A stretch of DNA of 64,000 bases from Listeria cornellensis FSL F6-0969 (lineage in GTDB: Bacteria; Bacillota; Bacilli; Lactobacillales; Listeriaceae), in contig NZ_AODE01000004.1 of NCBI RefSeq assembly GCF_000525855.1, positions 186,001-250,000 on the forward strand. The letters run 5' to 3'. Position 1 is the first letter of the stretch, and every line of letters begins with the position of its first letter. The notes below the pieces were generated by a model, which saw only the letters and a list, made by a program, of their open reading frames with translations, had not been told where the DNA came from and made no database searches. Below are positions 19,701 to 29,611 of this stretch, in pieces. The position numbers and the translations under genes are program-made.

Positions 19701-20018
19701 GACAAAGCTGGCAAACTACTAGACACGAAAACAGTAAAACTAGCAGGACCCGCAAAAGTAAGCATAGGTAAGGTGCAACCAGACATCTTTACACTTGGCA
19801 CAGATAAAAATATCACAGGAACGTACACAGATGATGTACACTATGCAATCGTGACCGTAGATGGTACTGAGTATAAAGGCGGTACGTTTGTAGATGGCGC
19901 ATTCAAGTTCTATGCTTTTGATAAAATCAGCAGCGTAGGCAGCAACGTAACGATGCAAGCCTTCGATAAAGCCGGCAAACTACTGGATACGAAAGTGATT
20001 GAAGTTGTAAGTCAGTAA
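16758..20018 (+). CDS. Large secreted repeat protein: Cry1Ac-D-VI-like repeats and Big_15-like Ig repeats
   Basis: About 1086 residues from a TTG at 16758 (AAAGAGG upstream), giving MKIKKIFTTLALTSIVGTSF, a signal peptide ending about residue 33. Residues to about 245 form a unique N-terminal domain. There follow two diverged and five near-identical 74-residue helical repeats (TDAVKDLFTNNDTSSDTIKD, then DQATIDAAQALVDAVTD) of the type called toxin Cry1Ac domain D-VI-related in Listeria. Four Ig-like repeats of about 85 residues come next (KNITGTYTDDVHYVIVTV type, then FKFYAFDKI), similar to the Listeria Big_15 domain. No LPXTG anchor or LysM is visible; it ends KVIEVVSQ, so it may be released or held non-covalently. 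Probably an adhesin-like surface protein. Confidence 0.8.
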   Translation: MKIKKIFTTLALTSIVGTSFVTPFQALLVEASEENANTIAMEPTSSYVNKPIGANLISQDFNMVNNKFKDYQISETGVITVPDPEKTPTLTNDSGWLRTSLNPNQAISASNPFSFSTRDFGKSAQNYTYIATTITTEPGKLYQFKYDTKLYNLGGFASSPQNSVIGMSARVATHGSNVTYKSNSYSLAGTSAETVTNKDEIIEFRATSDKTVISAEMSYMNLDAVGGYHFAAMSNYSIKEIDEATNQEARETIASLFVDNDVTGTINSTTDQVAIDTAQNLVTAIISDSVKAELQHQLNEAQNQLDARLAEAAVNALTDDQNIILSTTDQTSIDKAQALIDNMPDSPQKTALQEQLKDVQAQLDSNNATLQAEKDRQDAASDAVKDLFTNNNTSSDTIKDTTDQATIDAAKALVDVVTEPTVKADLEQNIAKAQSALDAKNEATQAETNRQNVATDAVKDLFTNNDTSSDTIKDTTDQAAIDAAQALVDAVTDPMVKADLEQNIAKAQSALEAKNEATQAETDRQNAATDAVKDLFTSNDTSSDTIKDTTNQATIDAAQALVDAVTDPMVKADLEQDIAKAQSALEAKNEATQAETDRQNAATDAVKDLFTNNDISSDTIKGTTDQATIDAAQALVDVVTDPTVKADLEQNIAKAQSALEAKNEATQAETNRQNAATDAVKDLFTNNDTSSDTTKDTTDQVAIEATQKLIDAVTDPVGKSNLQKDLDRAQSLLNERLATIGTITPADFLIGGDKYVTGTFTGSVAKISLSINDKEYTGGTVKADGTFTFYTNDKNIKNTDKVLAIAYDKYGKKLAEQQITFVELTKGKITPATYNLSTDKNITGTYTNDVTKVTVTVGDKEYKGGTVANGAFIFYAFDKIKNVTDVVTVKAYDTTGKLLDTKTLNVITGAAVVTKGSIAVNDMLVPGDKNITGTYTDDVHYVVVTVDGTEYKGGTFTDDAFKFYAFDKISNAESNVTMQAFDKAGKLLDTKTVKLAGPAKVSIGKVQPDIFTLGTDKNITGTYTDDVHYAIVTVDGTEYKGGTFVDGAFKFYAFDKISSVGSNVTMQAFDKAGKLLDTKVIEVVSQ
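17904..18990 (+). repeat. 222-bp tandem repeats within the surface-protein gene
   Basis: The motif GCTGTCAAAGA (GCCGTCAAAGA in the first copy) recurs at 17904, 18126, 18348, 18570 and 18792, exactly 222 bases apart (74 codons). Neighbouring copies differ by few bases. Copy number could vary between strains by recombination. Confidence 0.9.
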
Positions 20019-20029
20019 TATTTAAAAAG

Positions 20030-20219
20030 AGCCGTACCCTGATATGCTCCCTATAAAGTAGTGGAAAAACAAAAATTCCAAATCTACTTTAAAAGGGGGC
20101 TTTTTGTATGTCAAAGCGCACACGTTTTTCAATAGAGGAAAAAATATAACGCTGTAAAACAGTGTTTACAAGAGGAAATATTTATTCATGGTATGTCCAA
20201 AAGTTGGGAATCTAGTTAG
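20030..20219 (+). pseudogene. IS3-family left end and truncated orfA fragment
   Basis: After a TGATATGCTCCCTATAAAGT end-like sequence, an ATG at 20108 opens MSKRTRFSIEEK. With five rather than six A at 20139-20144 it continues YNAVKQCLQEEIFIHGMSKS to a stop at 20219. This resembles the helix-turn-helix start of IS150-like OrfA proteins but ends after about 37 residues. A remnant, not a working transposase. Confidence 0.5.
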
Positions 20220-20310
20220 GAAACGTCAAGATATTGGATAGGTTATACTAAACTGTACAGAAAAGATAAGGTATATACAATAAAAGAAAAGCACACTGGA
20301 GGAATGTATC

Positions 20311-20589
20311 ATGACAAAAAAAATGAAGCGAACATTTACATCCGAATTCAAAAAACAAATAGTGGCATTATATGAATCAGGAAGGCCACGTAAAGCAATT
20401 ATTGATAACACTTCGGCACTTGATAAATGGATACATCAGAGTCGAACAACGGGTTCTTTTCAGGCGAAAGACAATCTACCATCGGAACAAAAAGTGATGC
20501 AAGAACTACGTAATCGAAATACGCAATTAGAGATGGAGAATGATATTTTAAAGCAGGCGGCGCTGATATTCGGACGAAAATCCAAGTAA
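20311..20589 (+). pseudogene. IS3-family transposase OrfA, element lacking OrfB
   Basis: 92 residues, MTKKMKRTFTSEFKKQIVAL, with GGAGG upstream. It has the OrfA helix-turn-helix and a C-terminal coiled coil ending MENDILKQAALIFGRK, the usual OrfA tail. The segment KAIIDNTSALDKWIHQ is a few residues shorter than the family norm. The orfB that should follow is reduced to a start-like MQQNKH before unrelated sequence, so the element is dead. Together with the fragment at 20108 it marks an IS landing site after the surface-protein gene. Confidence 0.7.
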
Positions 20590-20643
20590 TGCAACAAAAC
20601 AAACATATCGAGTATTCCAATGACCATTATTGGCGTTCGAAAA

Positions 20644-20949
20644 ATGAAAAATGGACAGCTGGAAAATTATTTTGTACATCGTATGGTAAGTGGACGAATA
20701 TGGCGCGATATTAAGGATAAGAACACAGTTACCGTTTTGAGCGATAAAGTGCAGCGCCTTTTGATTACATCCTATATTTTTTCTATGATAGGGATTTTGA
20801 TTATGCTCATATGGATTGCATGTACAAATTTTGGAAATGGGTATCTCTGGCCCAGCATTGTTTTCTTTATTTTTCTCGCCATAGCTATCGTATTTCAGAC
20901 ACTGGCGAACAAGGCATTTAAACAGGAGTGTTCGAATCGCAATATATAA
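20644..20949 (+). CDS. Hypothetical two-helix membrane protein
   Basis: From ATG 20644 about 101 residues: MKNGQLENYFVHRMVSGRIW and a short soluble part, then two membrane helices (LLITSYIFSMIGILIMLIWI and YLWPSIVFFIFLAIAIVF) and a basic tail. No good ribosome site, and the start abuts IS debris, so the real N-terminus may have been replaced. No family recognised. Confidence 0.45.
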   Translation: MKNGQLENYFVHRMVSGRIWRDIKDKNTVTVLSDKVQRLLITSYIFSMIGILIMLIWIACTNFGNGYLWPSIVFFIFLAIAIVFQTLANKAFKQECSNRNI

Positions 20950-20950
20950 T

Positions 20951-20998
20951 AAAAACCTCTAATCAAGGCATTTCGACACGCCGTGACTAGAGGTTCTT
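20951..20998. terminator. Bidirectional terminator between the membrane protein and the methyltransferase
   Basis: AACCTCTAATCA pairs with TGACTAGAGGTT across a short loop, flanked by A and T-rich sequence on both sides. Confidence 0.7.
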
Positions 20999-21000
20999 CC

Positions 21001-22203
21001 TTATTTCACTTCCAAAAACAATACTTTCAAATAATCGCCTTCTTTAAAACTACTCCGCGTCGCAAAATCTGCGGGTAGCGTAAACTGCTCGACAATTCGA
21101 TATTTCCGTCCCTGATTCTTAAACGCTTCTTGCACGACCTGCTTAAACTTATCCATGCCATATCCAGCGTAGTTCGTTGAGGCCACGATAATCCCGTTCG
21201 GATTCGTAATCGCAATACTTTCCTCTAACAACTTTCCGTAATCCTTCGCGACGCTGAATGTTGTTTTTTTCGTGCGGGCGAAGCTTGGTGGGTCTAGGAT
21301 GACCATATCAAACGCTAATGCTTTACGATTCGCGTATTTGAAATATTGGAAAACGTCTTCGGCCATGATGGTGTGTGCGGCTGGATCGAGTTCGTTCACG
21401 GTGAACTGCTCGCGTGTCTTTGGAATGCTACGATTGGCCACATCAACATTGGTTGTATGCGAGGCGCCTCCGAATGCTGCGGCGACAGAAAATGCGCCGG
21501 TGTAGGAGAACGTGTTCAAAACGGTTCGTCCAGCGGCGTATGTGTCGCAAATCGTTTTACGTACGTCGCGCTGATCGAGGAAAATGCCGGTCATCGCGCC
21601 GTCGTTTAGGTACACCGCGTAATTGATGCCATTCTCCTTGACGATAAGCGGTTCTGGGGCAGTGTCACCCTCTAAGAAGTCATCGCTTTCTACATACTGA
21701 CCTTTTGCGTCGAAGCGTCGTTTTTCGTAGATGCCTCGCGTTGTAATCACCGTTTTGATAGCGGCAAGGATCGTCGATTTCCATTGATAAATTCCGTGGC
21801 TATACCATTGCAAGACGAGAAAACCGTCATAATAATCGATCGTTAAACCGCCTAAACCGTCTCCTTCGCCATTAAAAATTCGAAATGCGGTTGTGGCATC
21901 GTCGTTGAAAAAAACTTGACGTTTGGCAAAAGCTTCTTCAAAAAGCGTGATGAAAAAAGCTTGATTAAGTGTTTGTTTTTCATCATAGGTTAGTATCCAG
22001 CCGATGCCTTTATTCTGATTGCCATGATAGCCTTTTGCGAGAAAGCGACCAGATTCGTCAACTAAGCGCAGAATCGTTCCTTCTTCCATGGCTGGCATTG
22101 TTACAAGCGCCTCTTTTGTCAGTAATGGGTAGCCTTTTATGTAACTTTGAGCTGATTTTTTCTTTATTTTAACGGTTATTTCATTCACAATTTTCATCCT
22201 CAT
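21001..22203 (-). CDS. Class I rRNA large-subunit methyltransferase, RlmI-like
   Basis: About 400 residues. An N-terminal PUA-type domain (KSAQSYIKGYPLLTKEAL, then GRFLAKGYHGNQ), a central EEHI-like segment (TAFRIFNGEGDGLGGLTIDY) and a SAM-binding Rossmann fold (TVLNTFSYTGAFSVAAA near 235) with catalytic-type DMVILDPPSFARTKK near 300 match the RlmI/YccW family, which methylates a cytosine in 23S rRNA. Two ATGs lie within six bases at the start (MRMKIVNE); neither has an ideal ribosome site. Intact as read. It sits near iap/secA2 as a housekeeping gene. Confidence 0.85.
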   Translation of the reverse strand: MRMKIVNEITVKIKKKSAQSYIKGYPLLTKEALVTMPAMEEGTILRLVDESGRFLAKGYHGNQNKGIGWILTYDEKQTLNQAFFITLFEEAFAKRQVFFNDDATTAFRIFNGEGDGLGGLTIDYYDGFLVLQWYSHGIYQWKSTILAAIKTVITTRGIYEKRRFDAKGQYVESDDFLEGDTAPEPLIVKENGINYAVYLNDGAMTGIFLDQRDVRKTICDTYAAGRTVLNTFSYTGAFSVAAAFGGASHTTNVDVANRSIPKTREQFTVNELDPAAHTIMAEDVFQYFKYANRKALAFDMVILDPPSFARTKKTTFSVAKDYGKLLEESIAITNPNGIIVASTNYAGYGMDKFKQVVQEAFKNQGRKYRIVEQFTLPADFATRSSFKEGDYLKVLFLEVK

Positions 22204-22421
22204 TTATAAAGTAGTAACTCCACTATATCATAAAACAATCGGAAACGAAATTGTGACAGAACGTTCATATCTATCGAGCTTTTAACGGAAATATTTAACT
22301 TTTTAGATAGCGAGTTGTGCTATGATTTTAGTTGAGGGGGCTATTTTAGAGAGGAGGAGTAATGACGCACGGATCTTCAGGAGAGTGGCATGATATCCAA
22401 AAAATAGGAAGGATGTTTTGT

Positions 22422-24888
22422 TTGAAGAAGTTACTGTTTTTATTGATAGTTGTTGTTTTTTGTACTGTTGGTCATCAGAGGATTCAGGCAGAAACGAACG
22501 AATTAGATATGAGTGAATATGTAACCGCTAACAACAAGGGACTTGCTGATCAGAATGCTTACAACTTGAATGATCTTATGCGTAAATTGGATAGTTCCAA
22601 GCCTACCACAATCTATGTGCCAAAAGGAGATTTTTATTTTAGTCAAACGCTGGCGATACCGTCAAATGTCACGATTATAGGGGAAGAGAATCGTGACGCT
22701 GCGTTCATCTTTACAAAAGTGGTGACGGGAATCACGAATCGTTTTCCAGCGAATGAGATGCGTGCAAGTGCGATTCGCCTGGAAAATTTGAAAATTAGTT
22801 ATATGGACGATGCGGTGGATCAGAAGGCATCTAGTCTTGTTAGTTTTGGAACGGCGTATGATGAGACAAACTATGAGGATTATCAGGTTATTGATACGCT
22901 TACCATCAAAAATTGTGTTATCGATGCGAAGAAGAAGGGGAGTTCTGCGCTTTATCTTGGCAGGGTTGCGAATGCGACGGTTAGCGGGAATACGATTCAA
23001 AATTCTGGTTTGCAAAATGGGATTGGATTGGAATTTTGCAAGAATATTCGGATTTACGATAATGAGCTGACGAATCTTGGACGCTCAGGTATTCAGATGT
23101 ATCGCTTTAATGGCGGGGAAAATGAGCCGATTCTGATTGAGAATAATCGGATTACGAATTGGATGCAGCGCTACGGTTATGAGCATTTTAAGATGAAATA
23201 TGAGGCGGGAATTCCGGTCGATGTTATGAATGATGCGGGGATTGATAGTTATGGCCCGAAAAACGAGAATTTGATTATCAAGAATAATATTTTGACGGCG
23301 GGTAGGGTCAATAGTTACAATCCGAATAATACGAAGATTATAGCTGATTATGGGGAAGAAATTTATAAGGAGCACGTCATTTTTTTCACAGGAATTCGGT
23401 TGTGTGGTGTAAAGGACGTGGTTGTGACGGGGAACGAGGTCGATTTGAAGGGGCGCGATATTTTCACGTTGGTGTACATTAATAGTCGTGAAAAGGAGAA
23501 GGACGGTGCGCCGATTGTGACGAAGCCGGGCAATATTACGTTGGAGCAAAATACGTTTCGAGCGGAGGGCAATATTCGCTATCCTGTTCGGATTTTTGAA
23601 GGGGAGAAAACAGGTATAACGTTTACAAATAATCAATTCGGAGTGGATGGGAAGCTAGTTGATAACGGCTATTTCGCTTTTTTTACTGTCAGTTCGACGA
23701 CGGAAAAACTGCATCTGATTGGGAATAAAATTGATATGACCACACGATTGGATTATCTTGTTTCGGTAAGTGATAATGAATATGGCGGACAAAAAGTGAA
23801 ATTGGCAGAACTCGGGATGACATTGAATACGTGGAACGGAGATTTGATACAGGCAGTTCGGGGTAATATTGAATCGTTGGATAACACATTTTTTTTTGCA
23901 GGATAAACCACTCTACACTAACACGAATTTATATGAGGGACGGTATCGGGAGCCGGTTTGGAAGGTTAGATTAGTGAAAGATGGCTTGGTTATCAAACAA
24001 GCAGACACAGATACGACGACCAAAAGCTACACATTCCGAGGATTGGAAGGCCTTGTAAAAGAAGATGGCGCAAAATATGAACTTCTCGGTGTGGACAAGG
24101 CGTATAAAGAAGTGCTGCGGATTCCGCTGAAAGTCTTGCCAATACTAGATGTTCCAGTGTATATCACCGGTACCAATGATTATAAAGGTCATTTTGGAGG
24201 CGCTATCACGAAGGTTCGTCTTTTGAAAAATAATCAGGTGTTGAAACAAGCGGATACGCTCGGGGCGGATTATAGTTTCAAGGAAATGAGAAGTCTCATT
24301 CAAGATGATGGCAGTAAATATGATATGGTCGGTGTGGATAAAAACTATCAAGAGGTTATTCGGATCCCGTTGGAAAGACGGTCGATTTTAACTGTGGCGG
24401 ACTATACGGTTGGGGATCGGGAATTGACGGGGAATTTTCAGGATAATATCTGTTTCGTACGACTTTTTAAAGATGGGAAAGCTGTAAAGCATGCGGATAT
24501 TGCAGCGGATAAATACACGCTGAAAGGTTTGGAGAATATCATAGAGAAGGATGGAAGCAAGTATGAAGTCGTCGGTTTGGATGCAGGATATAAAGACGTG
24601 GTCCGCATCGATTTAAAGGTGAACGCGCTACAGGTGAGCTTGACGCCTAATCTCTATACGTTGGGAACAATGGAGAATCGAGGAGTATTCGATGGCCCAG
24701 TCGTACGTGTCCGTTTATTTAAAAATGATGTCGTCGTGAAACAAGCGGATGTGGATGTGTTAGCCAAAACATATGTATTAAAAGGCCTGGGTGATATCGT
24801 TCAAAAGGATGGAAGTAAGTACGAACTCGTCGGCGTCGATCCGTTTTTTAAAGAGATTATTAGAGTAGATTTTAGAATAGCGAATTAG
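22422..24888 (+). CDS. Secreted beta-helix (pectate-lyase-like) surface protein with C-terminal Ig-like repeats, one frameshift as read
   Basis: The probable start is TTG 22422 behind GGAAGGA (ATG 22413 also possible); the signal peptide is LKKLLFLLIVVVFCTVGHQR ending near AETNE. Residues about 30-480 show repeated short strands (ATVSGNTIQNSGLQNGIGLE and similar) of a right-handed parallel beta-helix. The frame is broken by nine T at 23889-23897; with eight, DNTFFLQDKPLYTNTN joins it to four repeats of about 75-80 residues (KVRLVKDGLVIKQAD, then DGAKYELLGVDKAYKEVLRI), resembling Listeria Ig-like surface repeats. About 820 residues in all. Probably cell-surface carbohydrate binding or cleavage; no LPXTG is seen. 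Confidence 0.72.
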
Positions 24889-24900
24889 CGCAAAATAAAG

Positions 24901-24947
24901 AAGCAGAATGATCATCCGATTTTGGACAATCGTTCCGCTTCTTTTTA
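24901..24947. terminator. Bidirectional terminator between the beta-helix gene and iap
   Basis: GAAGC-A-GAATGAT pairs with ATCGTTC-C-GCTTC, followed by TTTTTATT on one side and preceded by an A-rich stretch on the other. It lies just after both stop codons. Confidence 0.75.
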
Positions 24948-24951
24948 TTAT

Positions 24952-26778
24952 TTAGAAATTAGCAACTTTGCCGTATCCTACAAGATACTTAGCCCAGTAG
25001 CCAGATGTTACGTTGTCAATTTTCACGCCATCATTTTGTGCGTTGATCATTTGGCCGCCACCGATGTAGATACCAACATGTGCAATGCCGCTACCATAAT
25101 CAAAGAATACAAGGTCGCCGGGTTGTGCTTGGCTCGCGCTGATTTTTGTGGAAGCTGCGTATTGAGATCCAGATGTACGTGGAATCGAAATGCCTTGTTT
25201 TGCAAAGACGTATTTCGTATAGCCAGAACAATCGAATGATGATGGACCATTACCGCCCCATGAATAAGGTTTTCCAAGGTGTTTCTGCGCTTCGTTCATT
25301 AGTGCGCTGAAACTAGCAGTGCCAGACGATGAGTTGCTATTGCCACTGTTGGAATTGTTATTGGAGTTGGAATTCGAATTGCTGTTATTATTGTTTGACG
25401 TTGATGGTTTGTTAACGTTTGAAGCTGTTCCTTTTACTTTCAATACATCGCCAACTTGTAGGCTGTTACTTGACGCATTGTTGAGTGCTTTCAAGTTAGT
25501 TACCGTTGTGCCAAATTTTTGCGCGATTGTGAAGTACGAATCGCCACTTTGGACAGTGTAGTTAGATGTATTAGAAGTGTTGATAGCTGGTTTATTCGGC
25601 TTGCTAGGTTTGTTAACATTTGTTGTCGTGTTTGTATCTGGTTTCGATACTTCTGGTGTTACGGCTGGTTTCTCCGTGTCAGGTTTGTTCACCGTTTCTT
25701 TCACCGTTTCTTTCACCGGTGCGGAGCCTTTCACTTTTAAAACGTCGCCGACAACAATGTTATCGTCAGTTAGGCTGTTGATTGCTTGCAGGTTTGCTAC
25801 GCTTGTGCCAAAAAGTGTCGCAATTTTAGAAAGCGAGTCGCCAGATTGGACGCTGTATGTAGATGCGTTTGTATCTACTTGAACGACTGGAGCTTCGTTT
25901 TGTTCCAATTTCGGTGGTGCAACTGGAGCAGGTGTTTCTTCTTTGACCTCTTCTTGAACTTCTTCTTTCGCTGGTGGTGCAGTTTCTGTAACGGTTTCTG
26001 GTGCTTCTTCTTTCACAACAGGAGCTGTTACTTCTTCTTTTTCAGGTGCAGGCGCGGGAGCTTGTGCTTCGCTTTGATTGACTGCAAGTGTTTGACCAAC
26101 GTAGATGGAAGAGGAAGATAGGTTATTCCATGCGATCAAGTTTTGAACGGATACGCCGTATTTGGTTGATAATGCCCAAAGTGTGTCGCCGCTTTTTACT
26201 TTATGTGTTGTCGCGTTTGCTGTTACTTCTTGTTCTGGGGCAGGTTGTGTTACTTCTGCCTCCGCTTTTGGTGCGACTGGTGTTTCGGTTTGTTGTTCGG
26301 TTACTTCTTCTTTTACGGGTGTGCTTGGCGCTACTGGTTCTACAACAGGAGCTACAGCAGTGACGTCAGATAGGTATTTGCCATTGACATAACCTGATTT
26401 TCCGTCTGCGTATACGACTTTATTCCAGCCGTTTGCTTCCGTTGTTTCGACAGTGACTTGGGTGCCACCTTTGATAGAAGTGATAATATTGTTGTCAGCG
26501 CTTGGTCCTTGACGAACGTTTAACCATGTTGCGTTGACTGATTTCTTTGCTTCTTCGGCCACTTTTGCTACCTCTAATTTTTGACCGGGATGAATTGTAT
26601 CGGAAGTTAGTTTATTGGCTTTTTTAATAGAATCAACATCTGTACCTGCTTTTTGAGCGATTCCCCATAGTGTGTCGCCTGCTTGTACGATGACCGTGCT
26701 TGCTGATGCGATAGTTGGTGCTGCGAAGGCTGTTACTGCGATTCCAGCAGTTGCCGTTGCGATTGCCGCCTTTTTCAT
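24952..26778 (-). CDS. iap: p60-type peptidoglycan hydrolase with four LysM domains
   Basis: 608 residues. A signal peptide ([20 protein letters not shown]) is followed by LysM 1 (about 28-72), a bacterial SH3 domain (about 80-140), a Pro/Glu/Val-rich linker, LysM 2 (about 190), LysM 3 (about 305) and LysM 4 (about 405), an Asn/Ser-rich linker, and an NlpC/P60 domain with catalytic Cys in FDCSGY (about 517) and His in AHVGIY (about 567). p60 cleaves D-iGlu-mDAP bonds and is needed for septum separation. L. monocytogenes p60 is shorter (484 residues), with two LysM domains and Thr-Asn repeats, so this is an expanded form. The divergent neighbour secA2 exports p60 in Listeria. AGAGAGGAG precedes the ATG. 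Confidence 0.93.
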   Translation of the reverse strand: MKKAAIATATAGIAVTAFAAPTIASASTVIVQAGDTLWGIAQKAGTDVDSIKKANKLTSDTIHPGQKLEVAKVAEEAKKSVNATWLNVRQGPSADNNIITSIKGGTQVTVETTEANGWNKVVYADGKSGYVNGKYLSDVTAVAPVVEPVAPSTPVKEEVTEQQTETPVAPKAEAEVTQPAPEQEVTANATTHKVKSGDTLWALSTKYGVSVQNLIAWNNLSSSSIYVGQTLAVNQSEAQAPAPAPEKEEVTAPVVKEEAPETVTETAPPAKEEVQEEVKEETPAPVAPPKLEQNEAPVVQVDTNASTYSVQSGDSLSKIATLFGTSVANLQAINSLTDDNIVVGDVLKVKGSAPVKETVKETVNKPDTEKPAVTPEVSKPDTNTTTNVNKPSKPNKPAINTSNTSNYTVQSGDSYFTIAQKFGTTVTNLKALNNASSNSLQVGDVLKVKGTASNVNKPSTSNNNNSNSNSNSNNNSNSGNSNSSSGTASFSALMNEAQKHLGKPYSWGGNGPSSFDCSGYTKYVFAKQGISIPRTSGSQYAASTKISASQAQPGDLVFFDYGSGIAHVGIYIGGGQMINAQNDGVKIDNVTSGYWAKYLVGYGKVANF

Positions 26779-27154
26779 ATTTATAAAACTCCTCTCTTAC
26801 TTTTTGTTCTAGGTTTTTTTCTTTATATACATACTCAATATAATACCCATTCTACGGGGAATTAAATTAAATTACAAATGGAGAAATCAGGATTTAGAGC
26901 TATTTCATGAACACGCGGTTGTTTCTGTAACATGGTTGTAAAGAAGAGAAATCAGAACGCATGTTTTACCTAGTCATAGAACGCATGAGCTTGGGAAAAA
27001 GGGCGTTATATTAATGTACAATAGCTTTAACAGACTTGCGCGACACGAAACCTAATGGTAAGCAACAACAGAAAAATTTAATCAAACTGTAACAATTGAA
27101 TTCGAGTTGTTTTTAGCAATCATGAGGTAATGTGAAAATCATTCCGTAATTTCC

Positions 27155-27184
27155 TTGGTTTTGCAAGGGTTTCTAGGTTATAAT
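27155..27184 (+). promoter_or_regulatory. Putative secA2 promoter
   Basis: TTGGTT (27155-27160), 18 bases, then consensus TATAAT (27179-27184), 26 bases before the secA2 ATG with GGAGG between. The remaining 370 bases back to iap contain the iap promoter region and a repeated GAACGCATG, but no ORF. Confidence 0.65.
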
Positions 27185-27209
27185 AGGGGAGGATTAGGAG
27201 GCATAAAAA

Positions 27210-29527
27210 ATGGCACAAACTTATGATGATCGTAAAATAGTAAAAGCATATCGGGATTTGGCTCGCGAGGTAGTAAAGCGGGAAGATTTATATAGATTGA
27301 TGGATCAGTCGGCGTTAAAGGAACAGACGCAACACTGGCTACAAAAGTTTCAGGAACGGGAGATTACGGAGCGTGACCGGATTTATATTTTTGCGCTTGT
27401 GCGGGAGGCTGCGCGGCGCACGGTCGGTCTGGAGGCTGTGATGGTGCAGTTGATTGGGGCTTTCGTGCTTGGTGATGGGAAAATCGCGGAGATGAAGACA
27501 GGGGAAGGGAAGACACTCGTTTCTTTGTTTGTCATGTACATAGAGATTCTGCGGGGAAATAAGGTGCATCTCGTGACGGCGAATGAGTACTTGGCTAAGC
27601 GTGATCGTGAGGAAATTGGACGCGTATTGGAGTACCTGGGTTTGTCTGTGGGCTTGAATGTTTCTGGGCTTGATAAGGAGCAGAAGCAGGCGATTTACAA
27701 AGCGGACGTTATTTATGGAACGGCGGCGGAGTTTGGTTTTGATTATTTGCGGGACAATATGGTGCGTCAGGTGGAAGACAAAGTGCAGACGAGCCTTGAT
27801 TTCGTGTTGATTGATGAGGCGGATTCGATCTTGATTGATGAGGCGCGGACGCCGCTTTTGATTTCGGATCGTAAGGAAGAGGACTTGACGCTGTACGGTG
27901 TGGCGGATACGCTCGTTCGGACGATGTTGACGGATGATTATGAGGTCGAGGAGAAGAAACGTTTCGTGTGGTTACATGACGCGGGAATCGAGAAAGCCCA
28001 GCGTTTTTGGGGTATTGATTCTTTGTATGCGGAGGAACATCAGCCGCTCCACCGGATTACGACGCTACTTTTACGGGCGCATTTTTTGATGCATAAGGAT
28101 AAGGATTATGTCGTGTTGGACGGGGAAGTCTTGATTATTGATCCGCATACGGGACGGGCTTTGCCGGGACGGCGTTTTAATGATGGATTGCACCAAGCGA
28201 TCGAGGCAAAAGAAGGCGTGGAGGTACGTGAGGAATCGCGGACGTTAGCTACGATCACGGTGCAGAATTATTTTCGGATGTACAAGAAGCTTTCGGGCAT
28301 GACGGGGACGGCGAAAACGGAGGAAGAGGAACTCCGTCAAATTTATAATATGGATGTTGTGGTGATTCCGACGCATTTACGTGTGAACCGGATGGATAAT
28401 GCGGATGAAGTTTTCTATACGCGGGAGCAAAAAGGGGAAGCGATTGTGTACGAGGTTTCGTGGCGTTATGAACGTGGGCAGCCGATTTTGATTGGGACGT
28501 CTTCGATTAAGAGCAATGAGTGGGTCAGTGGGCTGCTTTCAAAAGCCGGGATTCCGCATCAAGTGTTGAACGCGAAAAATCATGAACAAGAGGCGGAAAT
28601 TATTGCGCGTGCTGGAAAACGTGGCATGGTGACGCTGGCAACGAATATGGCGGGGCGCGGAACGGATATCAAGCTGGATAAAGGCGTCTACACGTTGGGC
28701 GGTCTTGCTGTGATTGGGACGGAGCGCCATGAAAGTCGCCGCATTGATTTGCAGTTAATGGGACGCTCTGGCCGTCGTGGTGACCCTGGTTTTAGTAAGT
28801 TTATTTTGTCGCTGGATGATGAATTGGTCGATCACTTCGATAACAAACGTTGGGAGAGTTATGTTCGCCGTATGAAGCGGAAATATAATTTTGACGATAA
28901 GCCTGTGCATTCGCGAAAAGTACATCAGTTGGTGATTGAGGCGCAGAAACGTTTAGAGGGCTCGAACTATGACATTCGGAAGGACTTGATCGCGTACGAT
29001 GAGGTCATTGATATCCAACGCAAAAAAGTATATGAAGAGCGAGACCGCCTGCTTGGCATCGATAAATTGGGCGCTTTTTCCGAGCGAATTTTGCGGGAAG
29101 TGGCGGAAGATGTATTCTCAGAACGCGAACCAGATTTAGACGTGCGCTACGCAAAAATGGGCGAGCTACTCGGTGGAACGAAATTTCCGTATTCGTTTGA
29201 CCAAGTCACGTTGATGTCGCAAGAAGAAGCCGAGGAAGCCTCATTTTCTGGCATCGGAAACAACGAACGAAATTCCCAATAGGAACGATAAATCAGATCG
29301 AAAAAGAGGTTTATCTGAACTTGCTGGATCAAATGTGGGTGATGCATTTGGATCAAATGGTGCAACTCCGCGAAGGAATTCATTTACGCGCTTACGGGCA
29401 ACAAGATCCACTCGTGATGTACCAAAAAGAAGGCGCAGAGCTATTTACAAATTTCCAAGACCGCTATCATTTCTATTTTGCGCATGCCTTATTGGAACTC
29501 AATCCAGAAGGGCTCGTATTAGGCTAG
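27210..29527 (+). CDS. secA2: SecA2, accessory preprotein translocase ATPase (one frameshift as read)
   Basis: About 772 residues when repaired, close to the 776 of L. monocytogenes SecA2. Walker A EMKTGEGKTLVS lies near residue 98, the DEAD-like LIDEADSILIDEARTPLLIS near 200, and helicase motifs MAGRGTDIKLD and LMGRSGRRGDPGFSKF near 480-525. The preprotein cross-linking and C-terminal scaffold regions are shortened relative to SecA1, and there is no C-terminal zinc tail. The frame breaks after SGIGNNERN; one more C at CCC 29275-29277 gives PIGTINQIEKE and joins the tail LLDQMWVMHLDQMVQLREG. SecA2 exports p60 and other autolysins; iap lies next to it. Confidence 0.9.
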
Positions 29528-29611
29528 AATAAAAATACGTGATATTTTAAGGGATAACTTGTATAATAGTTCCCGAATGCGTTTAAAATAAAGGGAAAGA
29601 AGGTTGGGAGA

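Noticed and set aside
20018-20018. LPXTG sorting signal at the end of the first surface protein
   Set aside because: The C-terminus ends at KVIEVVSQ with no LPXTG, hydrophobic segment or basic tail.
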